Assembly (NCBI GenBank): GCA_963169105.1
Contig: OY720637.1
Location: 30,127,925 to 30,191,924, forward strand
Length of the DNA: 64,000 bases
Source of the DNA: Ceriagrion tenellum
Lineage: Eukaryota > Arthropoda > Insecta > Odonata > Coenagrionidae
Reading direction: 5' to 3'
The translations under genes and the position numbers were made by a program. This document shows positions 28,625 through 39,032 of this stretch, in pieces. The notes under the pieces were generated by a model, which saw only the letters and a list, made by a program, of their open reading frames with translations, was not told the origin of the DNA and made no database searches. Within the stretch, counting starts at the first letter, position 1. The number at the start of each line of letters is the position of its first letter.

Positions 28625-31260
28625 GATTAAATTTAAAAAAATATTTTGAATAAGTAGACTCACAGCTTATCAATAATTATGCTTCATCATTAGGAATCTT
28701 CTATGAAGCTACGCCGAAATACTTCAAAGTATATTCGTGCAATGAAGATTTTATTATACGATTCTTATATTTGTTACAAAGTTATGTGGAATCGGGACTT
28801 CCTTATTATTTTTGCACGATTTCCGATGTCAAGTAAATCACAAGGGATCTGTTGTGAAAATCTGCTTGACGAATGGGGATCACTCAAAGAGTATTTGCAC
28901 AAACTTAAGCGTTAAATCCTCTTAGGTAGGGTTCTTAGCTCCTCCTATAAAATGATTCTGCATACGTACACCTGATATGCTCTTCAGAACAGCATGCCGG
29001 GACGGATGCATTGATAACTCCTTGAGTGGCTGTGAATGTATAGCTGAGGGTGAAAAAATTGCAAATTGTTAGATCAACACGAATTCATCGTTTTTATGGC
29101 TGAGTTACCAGCAGTGACAGGCGAGCGCGACTCTCTTGTACCTGACGCTTATTTTATGCAGTTACGCATATGCAGTTTATGTAGTATATGTGAATCAGTT
29201 GTTGACAATTCTTAAGGAGGGAAATATTTTCCCTCTTTTAACTTATGTGTAATAATTACACACCTATTTCAAGCTTATGTAATGGCACTCGGTAACTGTG
29301 AAGTAATGATAGATTTGGTTTGCTTTATAAATATCTCTTGCCTTCGAGGCGACTGAGGAAGACATCTTGTGAAATCGGAAATTTTGTATCCGTCATATAA
29401 AAATGTTTTGTTGCAAATGAAAATAATATTAAATTGCTACACGTTTTGCGACGGGAGATGTTCAGAGACTAGTTCTTTGGCCAAAGAAAAGAAGATTTTT
29501 CGCCTACATTGAGAATTTTCGATAATATTCTTGATTATTTTGTTATGTTTACTATTTTAAGAAGGAGGAAAGTAAATTAAAAAAAATGGAGGATGTAATT
29601 TAAAGTGGATGGTGGTGCCCATCGTTTTCCGATAATATTTTGGCTGAAATTGGTGTCCTGGAGACCTTTAAAAAAATTAAATTTAGAGAAAAATGTTGGG
29701 TAATTAAAGGTATTGGAATTTTTTTCCTATTTTTAGTTAAAATTCTTGGGAAAGATTTTATGTTCCAATTGGATCCGATGTACGTTTATAGATTTTTACG
29801 CGTAACGTTTGAGGAAACTGGATTTAGGTTTGATAGAAGATTTTTTCGATGGGGCTTGGAACGTCGGCGAAAATTAGACAATTCTTGGCGGAAGGCAATC
29901 GGAAGCGATGATTGGAAGCGGTGGACTTAGAGAGGGAGCGACTTATACACTACGTTTCTACGTTTACCGATCGATCTCAGATCGATCTGTCGATCTGAAC
30001 CAGCGCTCCTCGTTATTCTTTTGGTTTGTGTAGCCAGTTGTGGCAAGGGCGCAGTAATGGCGAGTTATGTGACATTGATGATATCGTAACATAAAGCAAT
30101 TTTTCCTCCAATTGGGCAATATTTTATGACTCGGTATGCGAATGAAAATTTCCAATCCTGCCCTTGTTTACACGCCGAGTCGATCGTGCTTCAACTGATA
30201 GATTCGATTAATTGAACTCGATATTTTTTCAGTGTATTAATTTGACTCAGAAACTTCTTCGTCGTATATATTTTTGTCTGATTTTTTTCATGAGTTTCCT
30301 TATATTGGAATGCAAAGTTTCCCCTGATTGATTAATTAAAGAACTGCAAATCTTCGGAATCATTACAGAATATCAAAAGGTTTTAGTTTTTCTCTCCACG
30401 TTCTTTTACTCCCTGCCAATGAGTCTTTCGTATTTAGTGCGCGTTTTTTTCATCCTTTTTGCCCAGTATCCTGTTTTATGAAGGAAATATCGGAAAATGC
30501 TGCTTGAGTGATACTATAAATGGATATTTACAAGTCATATATGTCACATCTCATTAATAACCTTTTCATTTGAATTAACTATGTATTATAAGTCAGTAGC
30601 TGTGTGCGAGTCTACCAACTATTTTTTTCGTAACCTCCTGCCAAATTGGTGTATTTGGAAATTAGAATGGGTGGGCGAAAATCGAAGTTCTTTCGTCTTA
30701 AATTAAATCGCCTTATTATCGTAGTTGTAAATGTGAATATTACTTGTGTTCTGCCATCACTGATGGATAACTTTTCACGTTCCAGTGCATAGAGTAATTG
30801 CTTGGCGTGGCATGTCACCTGTCGTTCAAACCCAGTCGGGAAAGTCATGTATTAATTCGATGTTTATCCATGCGTTACCGGATGTTCTTGTCAGGCATCG
30901 GAAAGCGAGCTTGCTGTCTTGATTTCCTCATTGTTGCCCGCTCATGGGTCGGGTCGGAATCCCATTAGCAAATCGAGAAGCTCAGTTAACTCTACGAAGC
31001 ATGAGTTTACGCCATCTGTTACTGGCTTCAAGAACTAGGTTGTTTCGTTGGCCTCCGGCTTTGGCGCAAATGCGCCTTTCTATGAAAAGGATTTGCTCGC
31101 GTCTGTATGAGTCAGCGGTTTTATTATGGTGAGAAATGGTCTAAATTATTCGTGTTTTTATTGTTGCTGTAATGTCGATAAGGTTTTCACTTGAAATGAA
31201 TACCTTCTTCGAAGAATCTGCTCGTGCGATTTTTCCTTTTTTCTCGCGATAGCATTAAAT
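28625..31260. other. Long unassigned AT-rich stretch
   Basis: No element ends are recognised over about 2.6 kb. Items seen: a CTGAGGAAGACATCTTGTGAA motif at 29353-29375 (possible hammerhead-like relic); a 96-codon plus-strand frame at 29640-29930 ending SDDWKRWT, unfamiliar; repeated CGATCGATC/AGATCGATCTG near 29970; and a GC-richer 150 bp near 30940-31090. Confidence 0.4.
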
Positions 31261-31264
31261 TTCT

Positions 31265-31568
31265 GAGTAGCTAATTTCTGCTTGGTGTGACGTTTAAATA
31301 AAATAAAAGAACTGCCTGGGCTTGTAAAATTATGTTTAACAGGAAAGTGTTCAATTTAATTTCATGTTTAAGAATCGGGTTGGTATTTTGATCATAGAGC
31401 TATACATAAATTTACGGAGTAGCTAATTTCTGCTGGGTGTGACGTTTAAATAAAATATATGAACTGTCTAGGCGTGTATAATAATGATTAACATGAAAAT
31501 GTTCAATTTAGTTTCATGTTTAAAGGATCGGGTTGGTGTTTTGAGTATAGTGTCACCCATCCCGACGG
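31265..31568. repeat. 152-bp tandem duplication reaching into a SINE head
   Basis: GAGTAGCTAATTTCTGCT starts at 31265 and again at 31417. Both units run through GTGACGTTTAAATAAAATA and TTTCATGTTTAA to CGGGTTGGT, the beginning of SINE S2. Only the second unit continues into the full SINE. The duplication therefore took place after, or together with, SINE insertion. Confidence 0.75.
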
Positions 31569-31745
31569 TTCGGGTTCAAATCCTTGCAGTGATATATCTT
31601 TTTCAGTGAAATCCTGATTTCTAACTGGGTGCTGGTTGGAGGACACTCCAAGGGCGGAACTCCGTCCGTCGGATGGGACGTAATACTTACTACCCCAGCC
31701 CACGACCTCATCCGGCCAATTACCTTCTTTCCATTGTGTCTTCGT
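31525..31745 (+). mobile_element. tRNA-derived SINE S2
   Basis: GGATCGGGTTGGTGTTTTGA (box A region), ACGGTTCGGGTTCAAATCC (box B), then GGAGGACACTCCAAGGGCGG and CTCCGTCCGTCGGATGGGAC, shared with the copy at 47766. The distal body has diverged. Confidence 0.7.
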
Positions 31746-31749
31746 ATTT

Positions 31750-32135
31750 ACGGTTCACGACCCCATGGGTTGTGACGCTGGCATACATGTACCCAAGTCA
31801 TTCTGCCATGTTGCATGCACAGCAGATGACACCTCTATCAATGCATTGGCTACTTTTTCGAGATATCGATAGTTAAATCTTGAACATAAAAATTGTGTAT
31901 CCATTAAGTCTACGGATTTTCGCCGTAAATATCTGTATTCTTTAATTGGAGAAATGGTTCTCAGATGCTGGCAATGATTGACCTTCAGCTTCCAATAATG
32001 AGTAAAAACATTGCTATAACATGACATGTTAAGCTGTGGTGTTTCTGCAAGTATGCATTGCCAGGGGCATTGAGTAATTATTTCGCTTTATTCCTCAGAT
32101 TAGTGGGGTCCTCTCGGTTCCTTTTGTGATATTAT
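31750..32135. other. Unassigned AT-rich DNA
   Basis: No recognisable feature. Confidence 0.5.
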
Positions 32136-32137
32136 GA

Positions 32138-32600
32138 CGCTAACTCTGGGTCAAAACTTGGCGTTAATTAAGCTTGTGAAGATCTTGATTTGGATTGTAG
32201 GTTTGTGTGTGGTAGAAACATGTACTCTGAGAAAGAAGGACGAGAATAGACTAAAGGCTTTCGAGATGTGGGTGTGGAGGAGGGTGGAGAAGGTGTGGTG
32301 GACGGAAAGGAAGAGAAACGAAAAAGTGCTTGGTATGGTGGGTTTGGAGAGAGAACTTTTGGATGAGGTCAGGAGGAGGCAGTTTAGGTGGCTAGAGGAA
32401 GTAATTAGGGCCGATGAGTTTCTCGAGACTTTGAAAGAGGGAGGGTTGTTGGGCAAGCGGAAAGGCGAAGAAAGAGAATAGGCTTTATGGACGGGATCGA
32501 GAAGGGTAAGACCCACACGGAGGTGAAGATTGAAATAACTGAGAAAGATAAGGCCTTTCACGAGACGTTGTCTAGGCGATTTGGGTAGGTTATCGATTAG
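32138..32600 (+). pseudogene. LINE-A C-terminal fragment (115-codon open frame)
   Basis: One of the cleanest LINE-A tails: KILIWIVGLCVVETCTLRKK, then RLKAFEMWVWRRVEKVWWTE, VLGMVGLERELLDEVRRRQF, RWLEEVIRADEFLETLKEGG and GKRKGEERE, stopped at 32479. The next frame continues GFMDGIEKGKTHTEVK. The CxLRKxDENRxxAFEMWVWRR order is the conserved region after the reverse transcriptase core. The large minus-strand frame over the same bases is a shadow. It is 5'-truncated and lacks RT catalytic motifs. Confidence 0.85.
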
Positions 32601-32699
32601 CTTGCGTTTTAGGGAGGTCATTTGGACATTGGGGTCAAGAGGTTAGGGTGGTAACAGGGAAAGAGGAAGGTCGAATAAAAGAGAAATCTTACTCGTTTA

Positions 32700-32805
32700 T
32701 CTTCACCGATCCATCTTTCCCTACCAACCATTTACTTACTACCCTGACCTCCTAAACCTCATTGACGCCAATGGCGTCAGTTGCCGGTCGCCTTCCCAAA
32801 CAAAG
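32700..32805 (+). repeat. SINE S2 3' fragment
   Basis: CCCTGACCTCCTAAACC, AATGGCGTCAGTTGCCGGTC and GCCTTCCCAAAC match the S2 end (TTAGCCGTCGGTCGCCTCCC in the 47766 copy) with substitutions. Confidence 0.4.
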
Positions 32806-33444
32806 AAACTATGGAGAAATGCCAAATTTGATTTAAAGTTTTTATGCATGGAAATTTATTGCAATCGCTCGATAATTGTACATGATTCATGGATGAGATA
32901 TTATTACGTACTCCTAATAGCTCAAGGTGTTTGGTGTCGGAGTTTTGGCGCGAATGCCGAATATGCATGCTTAAAAATTTAATCTCGCGTGTACATAATA
33001 ACGCTCTTCCCACATTTTTACAGTGTCACGCCGATTGTGGCTCGCTAATGTTTCCTTCGTTATTCAAAGGAACACGACGTTTACTCTTTCCAATCCACAT
33101 AGTTTTTGTTATTTCTGTTAGTGCGGTCCAAGCTATTGCATTTTGTTAATGAGAAGTCTTAAAGTGTTCTATGTGGACAGAAATTTCAAGAAAATGTTGA
33201 GTATGTTAATCGCTTTTGTTTGCAATATTCGTTTCAACTCGTACTGATAATAATGAATATTTTATTGCATTTTTTGATGAGACTAAGATAAGTTGCTCCC
33301 CAAACTGAATTGACGTAGTTACTCAAATTTAACATGCTGATTGACACTCGACATAGCTTTAGATGGAAGAAAATGCGCTTTCGAATTGCGTTCGATTTTG
33401 GAATTTTTTATAACTATTCTACCGATTAAAGAGATTATGTTGAA
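32806..33444. other. Unassigned AT-rich DNA
   Basis: No recognisable feature. Confidence 0.5.
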
Positions 33445-33850
33445 TATCAGAGAATCTCCTCCAAGTTCTCTACACTTTCAGAGACCATTCTATCTCTAGT
33501 ATTTCCTTTTTCGTCTCGGCGTACGATCTACCCTTCTTCATCCCGTCCATGAACCACATGCTCGTTCTTCCTCTTCCCCGCTTGCCCAGCATCCTTCCCT
33601 CTATCACACTCCTGAGCAACCCATCGCCCTTTATTACATCCTCCAGCCACCTACACTGCCTACACACTACATGCCTGCAGCCTATTCTCGTCCTCTATTC
33701 TAAGGGTCCAAGTTTCTGCACCATACAATGTAACTCTACATATCATGCTCTTTACCAGCCTCCTCTTCAAATCCTTACCTAAGGTCCCCATCATCAATTG
33801 CCTTCTATTAAACACCTCTGTAGCTAACATTGTTCTCCTCGTCATGATTT
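33445..33850 (-). pseudogene. LINE-A fragment with internal deletion
   Basis: Minus-strand frames 33845-33660 (NRRQLMMGTLGKDLKRRLVK, ALYGAETWTLR-like VTLYGAETWTLRIEDENRLQ) and 33667-33470 (RWLEDVIKGDGLLRSVIEGR, GKRGRGR, MDGMKKGRSYAETKKEILE) join at about 33663. The roughly 40 residues usually between them (FEMWVWRRMEKVRWTERKTN...) are missing, with a frameshift at the join. Otherwise it is well preserved. Confidence 0.85.
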
Positions 33851-33871
33851 AGGATGTTGGGCTGGGAAGGG

Positions 33872-34580
33872 TTCATCTACATAATACCCCGCGAGCCGCT
33901 GCTTTGATGTGTGGCCTTGTAAAGGAGTACGGTTTTTGAAGATGAAATTGTGACATGTATTATAGGAGTGTATTTAGTGGAGCTCAATTTTTATTGTGGT
34001 CGCTTATTGTTCGCGGAAATAACGAGTGTTTGTACCTATCTGTTCGATAGAGTATCTCTCTTATTTTATCGCATCTGTCAGACCTAGAGGTGTAGTGAGG
34101 AGTCATGATAATATTCTCCATGTCGCTCTGAATTTATCAAGCAAACTAAGCCTAGCGTGTAGCCTCCGAGTGTCTAGGGGCTCTCACCTTAATCCCTCTA
34201 AAAGTTGTGAGACACGATATGTACTCTCGTATCAGTTTTTAACGAAGTGCGCTGCTTTCCTTTGTATTTTATTAATTTTTTGGTTAAATCTATTTGACCA
34301 GGGTCCCAAATGCTCGCGGCGTATTCGAGGTGTGGCCTAACCAGGGCGAAGTAGCATCTCTTTTACTTTTTCATCCGAGGACCTTCCTATTATACGTTTA
34401 ACAAAACCTAGCTTCTTTAATGCTGCGCCACATATGTTCTGTTTGTGTAATCCCCACGATATATCAGATGTTAAGGTAATTCCATGATATTTTACTGTCT
34501 CTGAAGACTTTATGTTTACTCTACCCACTGTATAGGTATGGCATTTTATTTTATGCCAATTCCCCAGCGTAATTTTCATC
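33872..34580 (-). pseudogene. CR1-like LINE, 3' end with hairpin tail
   Basis: From 34579 the minus strand reads GRVNIKSSETVKYHGITLTS, DISWGLHKQNICGAALKKLG and FVKRIIGRSSDEKVKEMLLR, the region following the RT fingers/palm of CR1/Jockey-group elements. It then continues in broken form through an RPHLEYAA-like segment, RRLHARLSLL-like and SDRSDK-like parts, and ends with AGCGGCTCGCGGGGTATTAT and a GTAGATG-type tail. The catalytic FADD lies upstream and is absent. The same family occurs at 53070-53310 and 61110-61832. Confidence 0.85.
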
Positions 34581-34638
34581 CCCCCAGGCTAATTCACTAC
34601 CCCTCAAGGGGCATTGAATTAACCTGGGGGATGAAAAG
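34574..34638. repeat. 65-bp near-perfect palindrome
   Basis: TTTTCATCCCCCCAGGCTAA at the left pairs with TTAACCTGGGGGATGAAAA at the right, through ATTCACTACCCCTCAAGGGGCATTGAAT-type sequence, with only a few mismatches and one indel. It sits at the 5' break of the CR1-like fragment. Confidence 0.75.
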
Positions 34639-34639
34639 A

Positions 34640-35138
34640 GACTAGGGGGTGGCAAGGGGGCGCTGGAGTCGAGAAACCTTGCCGAGCGGTAGCGTAAATG
34701 TCCAGGAATGAATAACTCTATATCTATTAGATTTGATAGAAATAAACATTAATTCAATAATAATCTTAAATAATAATTTTCTTATCCTCCTGAACATTGA
34801 TTGAATAATTATCTCAAATAATAATTTTTTTATCCTCCTGGTTTGTATATGCAGTAGGTATTTTAATTGTAACGGTTGAGTGTTGTTGGTCATAGGTTTG
34901 TGCAACCATGGGGAATGAGGGGGGTGCATGTCACTCGAAAACGTTTGTGAAAATCTAGGTTAATCCCTCACTTCATGTGTCACGCCCATGATGGGTTGGA
35001 TTGAATATTTTTGATTTTTTTATGCAATATGCCTCAATATACGTGCATCTTTTTTCCATAAACAGTTCACCAAAATCGTAATCCTTCTCTTTTAAGGAAT
35101 TTAATTTCCCTTTCAATAGGCTTTACGTTTTCTGTTGA
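34640..35138. other. Unassigned; short internal repeats
   Basis: ATAATAATTTTCTTATCCTCCTG-type sequence is repeated near 34770 and 34820 (TTATCCTCCTG twice, about 55 bp apart). Otherwise nothing was found. Confidence 0.4.
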
Positions 35139-35139
35139 G

Positions 35140-35605
35140 CTCCCCAATGCGACATGGATCATTTTGGGTCGTGCAGCGCATGCGATTTGGGCTTGTTATT
35201 TGTGTTTGGTCGTCGTGCGCAGTTGTCGCAGACGTCACGTGATGGGTTTATTGTTCGAGTCGTGAGAAAGCGAACGGGGATTCAAACGGAATAATTAAGA
35301 TTGACACCGTTGTGTTTACCGTCCTCGCCGAAGGGCACGTCCGTGTCATGTATGGCCGCCGCCAATCGATCCTCTCGGCCTCGGAGCACGCACCCGGCCA
35401 CGCGTGTGCACTTATACATATTTCGAGGGGGAATTTCGGCGCATGACGAAGCGGAGTGAGATGCACATGGAAACGAGAAGGGCGGACTGTGGCGCGTGGT
35501 ATCGCCCCGTCGAACTCGCATTTCGTCCCTCTTCTGACTCTCCTCGCTATTGTGGCGTGGGAAGCCGTAGATGCATTTATCCCCGTCGGTTCGCATGATA
35601 ATTAA
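35140..35605. promoter_or_regulatory. CpG-rich patch with CRE/E-box
   Basis: A CpG-rich, promoter-like block. GACGTCACGTGATG (35231-35244) overlaps a CRE-like ACGTCA and an E-box CACGTG in the GTCACGTGA context preferred by bHLH-Zip factors. GCCGCCAATCGATC (about 35358) holds a CCAAT box. Short frames on both strands overlap and none is convincing. Confidence 0.3.
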
Positions 35606-35950
35606 CTTTAGAGGATTCCGATTTGACTATCTCTATCAGGGACGTCTATCTCTTGGGACAGCGGAGCTAAACAGGATTTAAGGAATAATTCCGTAATGAT
35701 CGAAAATTGTGGGATTTCCTGGGATTACGGCGATAATCATTATGAAACCAAGGATATCAGAAATTTTAAACTTTGGATAAGAGCCAGCAGTCTGCTATCA
35801 AGGGATTTGCATTCGAAACAGCAATTCTGAGTTTTCCGTGTTATTATCCGTTGTTCGTCCGAATGACTGCGAGAGCAAAATAACTCCATACAAGCTGTTC
35901 TGTAGAACTGAAGCCACTCGACGGAAATGTGTGAGGTTTCCTTGAGCTTG
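35606..35950. other. Unassigned AT-rich DNA
   Basis: No recognisable feature apart from a CTGTAGAACTGAAG piece near 35900 that resembles the minisatellite unit downstream. Confidence 0.4.
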
Positions 35951-36175
35951 TAAGGAGTTCTACAGAGCGTCAAAGGACTTCTGTAGAACGTCGTAGGGAA
36001 TTCTGCAGAACGTCCTAAGGTATTCCGCAGAACGTCCTAAGGTATTCTGCAGAACGTCCTAAGGTATTCTGCCGAACGTCGTAAAATGAGGTTTCAACAC
36101 TTTAAGGAATATCGACAGAACTTTAAGAAATTCTGTAGAAGTATTTATAAGGAAACTTGCAGAATTTTTTAGCAG
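35951..36175. repeat. 22-bp minisatellite (TTCTGCAGAACGTCCTAAGG-type)
   Basis: At least six tandem units of about 22 bp (GGTATTCTGCAGAACGTC + CTAA). The central three are nearly identical and the outer ones (ACTTCTGTAGAACGTCG, TATTCTGCCGAACGTCG) are diverged. Each unit contains the palindrome TTCTGCAGAA. Decayed related units continue to about 36175. Confidence 0.85.
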
Positions 36176-36204
36176 GGCAGAGACTTTGTATTTGCGATCG
36201 GAGT

Positions 36205-36470
36205 ATACACGTAGACTTTAGGCGTTTGGGGTGTGGGTGTGGAAAAGGATGGAGAGGGTGAGCTGGGTGGCGAGAAGGACGAACGTGAAGGTATTGGATA
36301 CGGTTGTAGAGGAGAGTAAGCTGGTTACAGAGGTTTGGAGTAGACAGTAGAGATGGATGGAGGAGGATGATTTGAAAAGGGAGGGAATGTTGAGGAGGGC
36401 AATAGAAGGAAGAATACTGGGGAGACGTGGAAGAGGAATGAGAGGATAGAAATTCTGGACGAAATAAGCA
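36205..36470 (+). pseudogene. LINE-A C-terminal fragment
   Basis: Plus strand: VWVWKRMERVSWVARRTN, VKVLDTVVEESKLVTEVWSR, a stop, RWMEEDDLKREGMLRRAIEG, RILGRRGRGMRG. This is the LINE-A tail in one main frame with two stops. The 168- and 99-codon minus-strand frames here are shadows. Confidence 0.8.
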
Positions 36471-36744
36471 GTGGGAGTCGATATGAAAAATTTGAGAGGG
36501 ACCCAATGGCGGGGCATCTATAGAAGGGAAAGTGAGATGATGTTCCATAATTTGGGATATTTGGATTTGGACTGTCGAAAAATAGTAATTGGCCAGTCGA
36601 ATACTCAAAGGAATGTCTTTGACTGACATTTCAATCGAAGCTTCCGGAAATATTTGAAGGTGAAAGGAGCACCTTCTTTCTCTTTCCTCTCTTTCTCTTT
36701 ACCTATGCAGTTATATTTAAATTTCCAATCATTGCATTTAACAA

Positions 36745-36905
36745 AGGATTTGGTACGAAGTCACTCGCACGGGTGCATATACACCAGGGTTGAAATTCGC
36801 CATGAAAAAATCATTTGACTTGACCGGGATGTTGAGATGTTTTTTCAGGATTCGAACCCGTATCTCCCAATTGCCAGTCAGGTGTGTTAGCCAGTTACAC
36901 GATCT
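36745..36905 (-). mobile_element. SINE S1, minus arm of a fold-back pair
   Basis: Minus strand: TAACTGGCTAACACACCTGA, then GGGAGATACGGGTTCGAATC (box B), an extra ~20 bp not in the sister copy, then AAATGATTTTTTCATGGCGA and the S1 3' end ACTTCGTACCAAATCC. Confidence 0.75.
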
Positions 36906-37002
36906 TCTTTCAACTGGCTAACACACCTGACCGGAATTGGGAGATCCGGGTTCGAATCCCGGTCAGGTCAAATGATTTTTTCATGGCGAATTTCAACCCT
37001 GG
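36906..37002 (+). mobile_element. SINE S1, plus arm of a fold-back pair
   Basis: Plus strand: CAACTGGCTAACACACCTGA, GGGAGATCCGGGTTCGAATC (box B), CCGGTCAGGTCAAATGATTT and CGAATTTCAACCCTGGTG. Head-to-head with the preceding copy, it forms a near-perfect long hairpin. TGCAGTTATATTTAA is repeated directly at 36706-36720 and 37003-37017, bracketing the pair. Confidence 0.75.
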
Positions 37003-37017
37003 TGCAGTTATATTTAA

Positions 37018-38866
37018 TTGAATAGTCGCTTCTCCATTGATGCTCTTGGTTCATTAGTATGAGAAACACCAGTAACAGCTTCAATCTGCTCCGTTTTTAG
37101 CCCTAATTCCGCCTATCTTCTTGTTTTAGTTTTAATCTTTAAGTATATTCTTTTTATCCAATCGCGAATCATATCGTGGGCAACGTCGACGACCTTTCCG
37201 GTTTGCATCTTTCTTGGTCGATTAAAAAAAATAATTTAGCGGTGTATCTCTTCGACTTCTCGAACAGTAGCAGAGTGCCAGATGGTGTTGATAGGTGTGT
37301 ATTTTTACGTTACGACGATGCGCCTGCTTCTGTCAGTTAGCCGCTATTTTATTGCCTTCGTGGCCGGATTCCCGCGGTTTTGCTGCTGAATTCCCTTGTG
37401 AAACTGTGTGCTAAAAGTGCTCTTAGATAACGTGCACTGGTTACTTCCTTGAATCTGGTAACATCTCATCAGTTCCCGAGCATTGTGAATAGACACCTGG
37501 AGGGTGTGAGAACAGATGGTGAGAGAATTGGCGGTAACTGTCCGAGTTTCATCTCAGATAATATTGTCCGCCTCTCTTTCCTCGAGAGATCCAATGACAT
37601 TTGGAGTGCATGCTTTATCAGCTTTTATTCTGGTAACAAGTCCTTAGTGGTTCGTCAATTTACCCCTTCCTAATATCATTCCTATTATCTATCTACCAAT
37701 GATGTTTTTTTCAGTGCCTCGTAACATGTAATATCAGCATTGATGGCATTTTATATTCAGGAAATGTGTAATACTAGATAATTCTTCCTGCGTCCTTCTA
37801 GATAATTTTATTTTATCGAGAAAGCTGCAATACAACAGCGAACGCGTTTTCTCAAGCAGTTTTTTAGAAGGTAGAAGCTCCACGCAGTTTAAACGCCACC
37901 AATGAATATAAATACAACTTGCTGTCTTATTTGTGATAAATCTCGGACGAACTTAAGGACTTATACGATATATAGAAGTCTAGAGCGAAAGGAGATTTCT
38001 TTGTCTCATTTTTGAACGATTGACTCTGTCTTACAACAAGTATGTGATCCTTATTAGATGGCATGGAATCAGAATTTTTTGGGATTGTGGCAGTGGAAAA
38101 CGGTGGGACTGTTCTATTAATCAAATTAGTCATTTGAAAACTCAATGCAAAAAGGCGGTGTAGTTTTAAAGTATCCAGACGATACAATATTAACTCGCCC
38201 ATATGCATCACTTTGGAAACCTATAATCCAATCAGGTCTTTGAGCGTTTCTCTCCTTATTTCTTTTCTCTCATTCCAAAGATCCATCGGTAAAATATTAA
38301 ATCCGATGCGATGCTACTTTCTGAAAACATTTACAGTGAAAACAGTTTGATAAGTCGTGAGGGTAATAAATGAAATGATTATATCCTGGTTAAGTGAATG
38401 AAATACTTTTCTGCGTGAGAATTTTCACTTGAGTCCTCTGCCGCAGAAAGTATCTTTGAAATGCGTATTAAACTCATGATGGGTGTTCAAGATAACTATG
38501 TATCATGCTGCCACGAGCTAGCCGACGCGAAGCCGTGGAACGCCTTCTTTTTCTCGTTGGAAATGTTTTCTTTCTCTTACGGGATTTGTATTTAAATCTG
38601 TTTTTCCCTTCCTACGCTACCAGAGAAAGGCTTCTGTTACAGCATACCTGTTTACGCTCGTTGACCCCACGGGACTCTTGTGGTGAATCGAGTACTTTCT
38701 TGAGAATGATTTGCTATTGGGAAAAGCAAAAAACATTGTGAATGATTTGGCTATATTAGTCACCGGTTTTGCTAAAACTTACCATGTTGAAATGGAATCG
38801 ATACTCTCTGCTTTCCCGGGGAAATGGTGCACGGTAGCTGCTGTGGAAACGTTGGACGTCTTTATT
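37018..38866. other. Long unassigned AT-rich stretch
   Basis: No element ends, exons or RNA genes are recognised in about 1.8 kb. An acceptor-like TTTTTTTCAG at about 37712 has no paired donor or coding frame. Confidence 0.5.
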
Positions 38867-38868
38867 GT

Positions 38869-39032
38869 GTAGATACTAACCATGTAGCTGCATGTGACCC
38901 TGTTCTCTAGCATGTCTCCCTTAAATATCCTACTTGCATGGCAATAGTGCATGTTTGGTGATCTTCACCCCCTGCCACACACCCTCGTGGTGGCTCGCAG
39001 GGTATTGCGTACATGTAGACGTATATGTAGAC
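38869..39032 (+). mobile_element. SINE-like repeat with CR1-like hairpin tail (copy A)
   Basis: The 164 bp are nearly identical to 62739-62900: AGCTGCATGTGACCCTGTTC, CTAGCATGTCTCCCTTAA, CTTGCATGGCAATAGTG, then the hairpin CACCCCCTGCCACACACCC / CTCGTGGTGGCTCGCAGGGT and a GTAGAC-type tail. The 3' hairpin is shared with the CR1-like LINEs. Confidence 0.8.

Noticed and set aside
32151..32621. 156-codon minus-strand frame
   Set aside because: It is the antisense shadow of the LINE-A tail, whose plus-strand frame carries the recognisable motifs.
36123..36629. 168-codon minus-strand frame
   Set aside because: Antisense of the LINE-A fragment at 36205-36470.
36906..37002. Functional tRNA gene (box A and box B present)
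   Set aside because: No acceptor or anticodon stem pairing, and several diverged copies share the non-tRNA body; it is a SINE.
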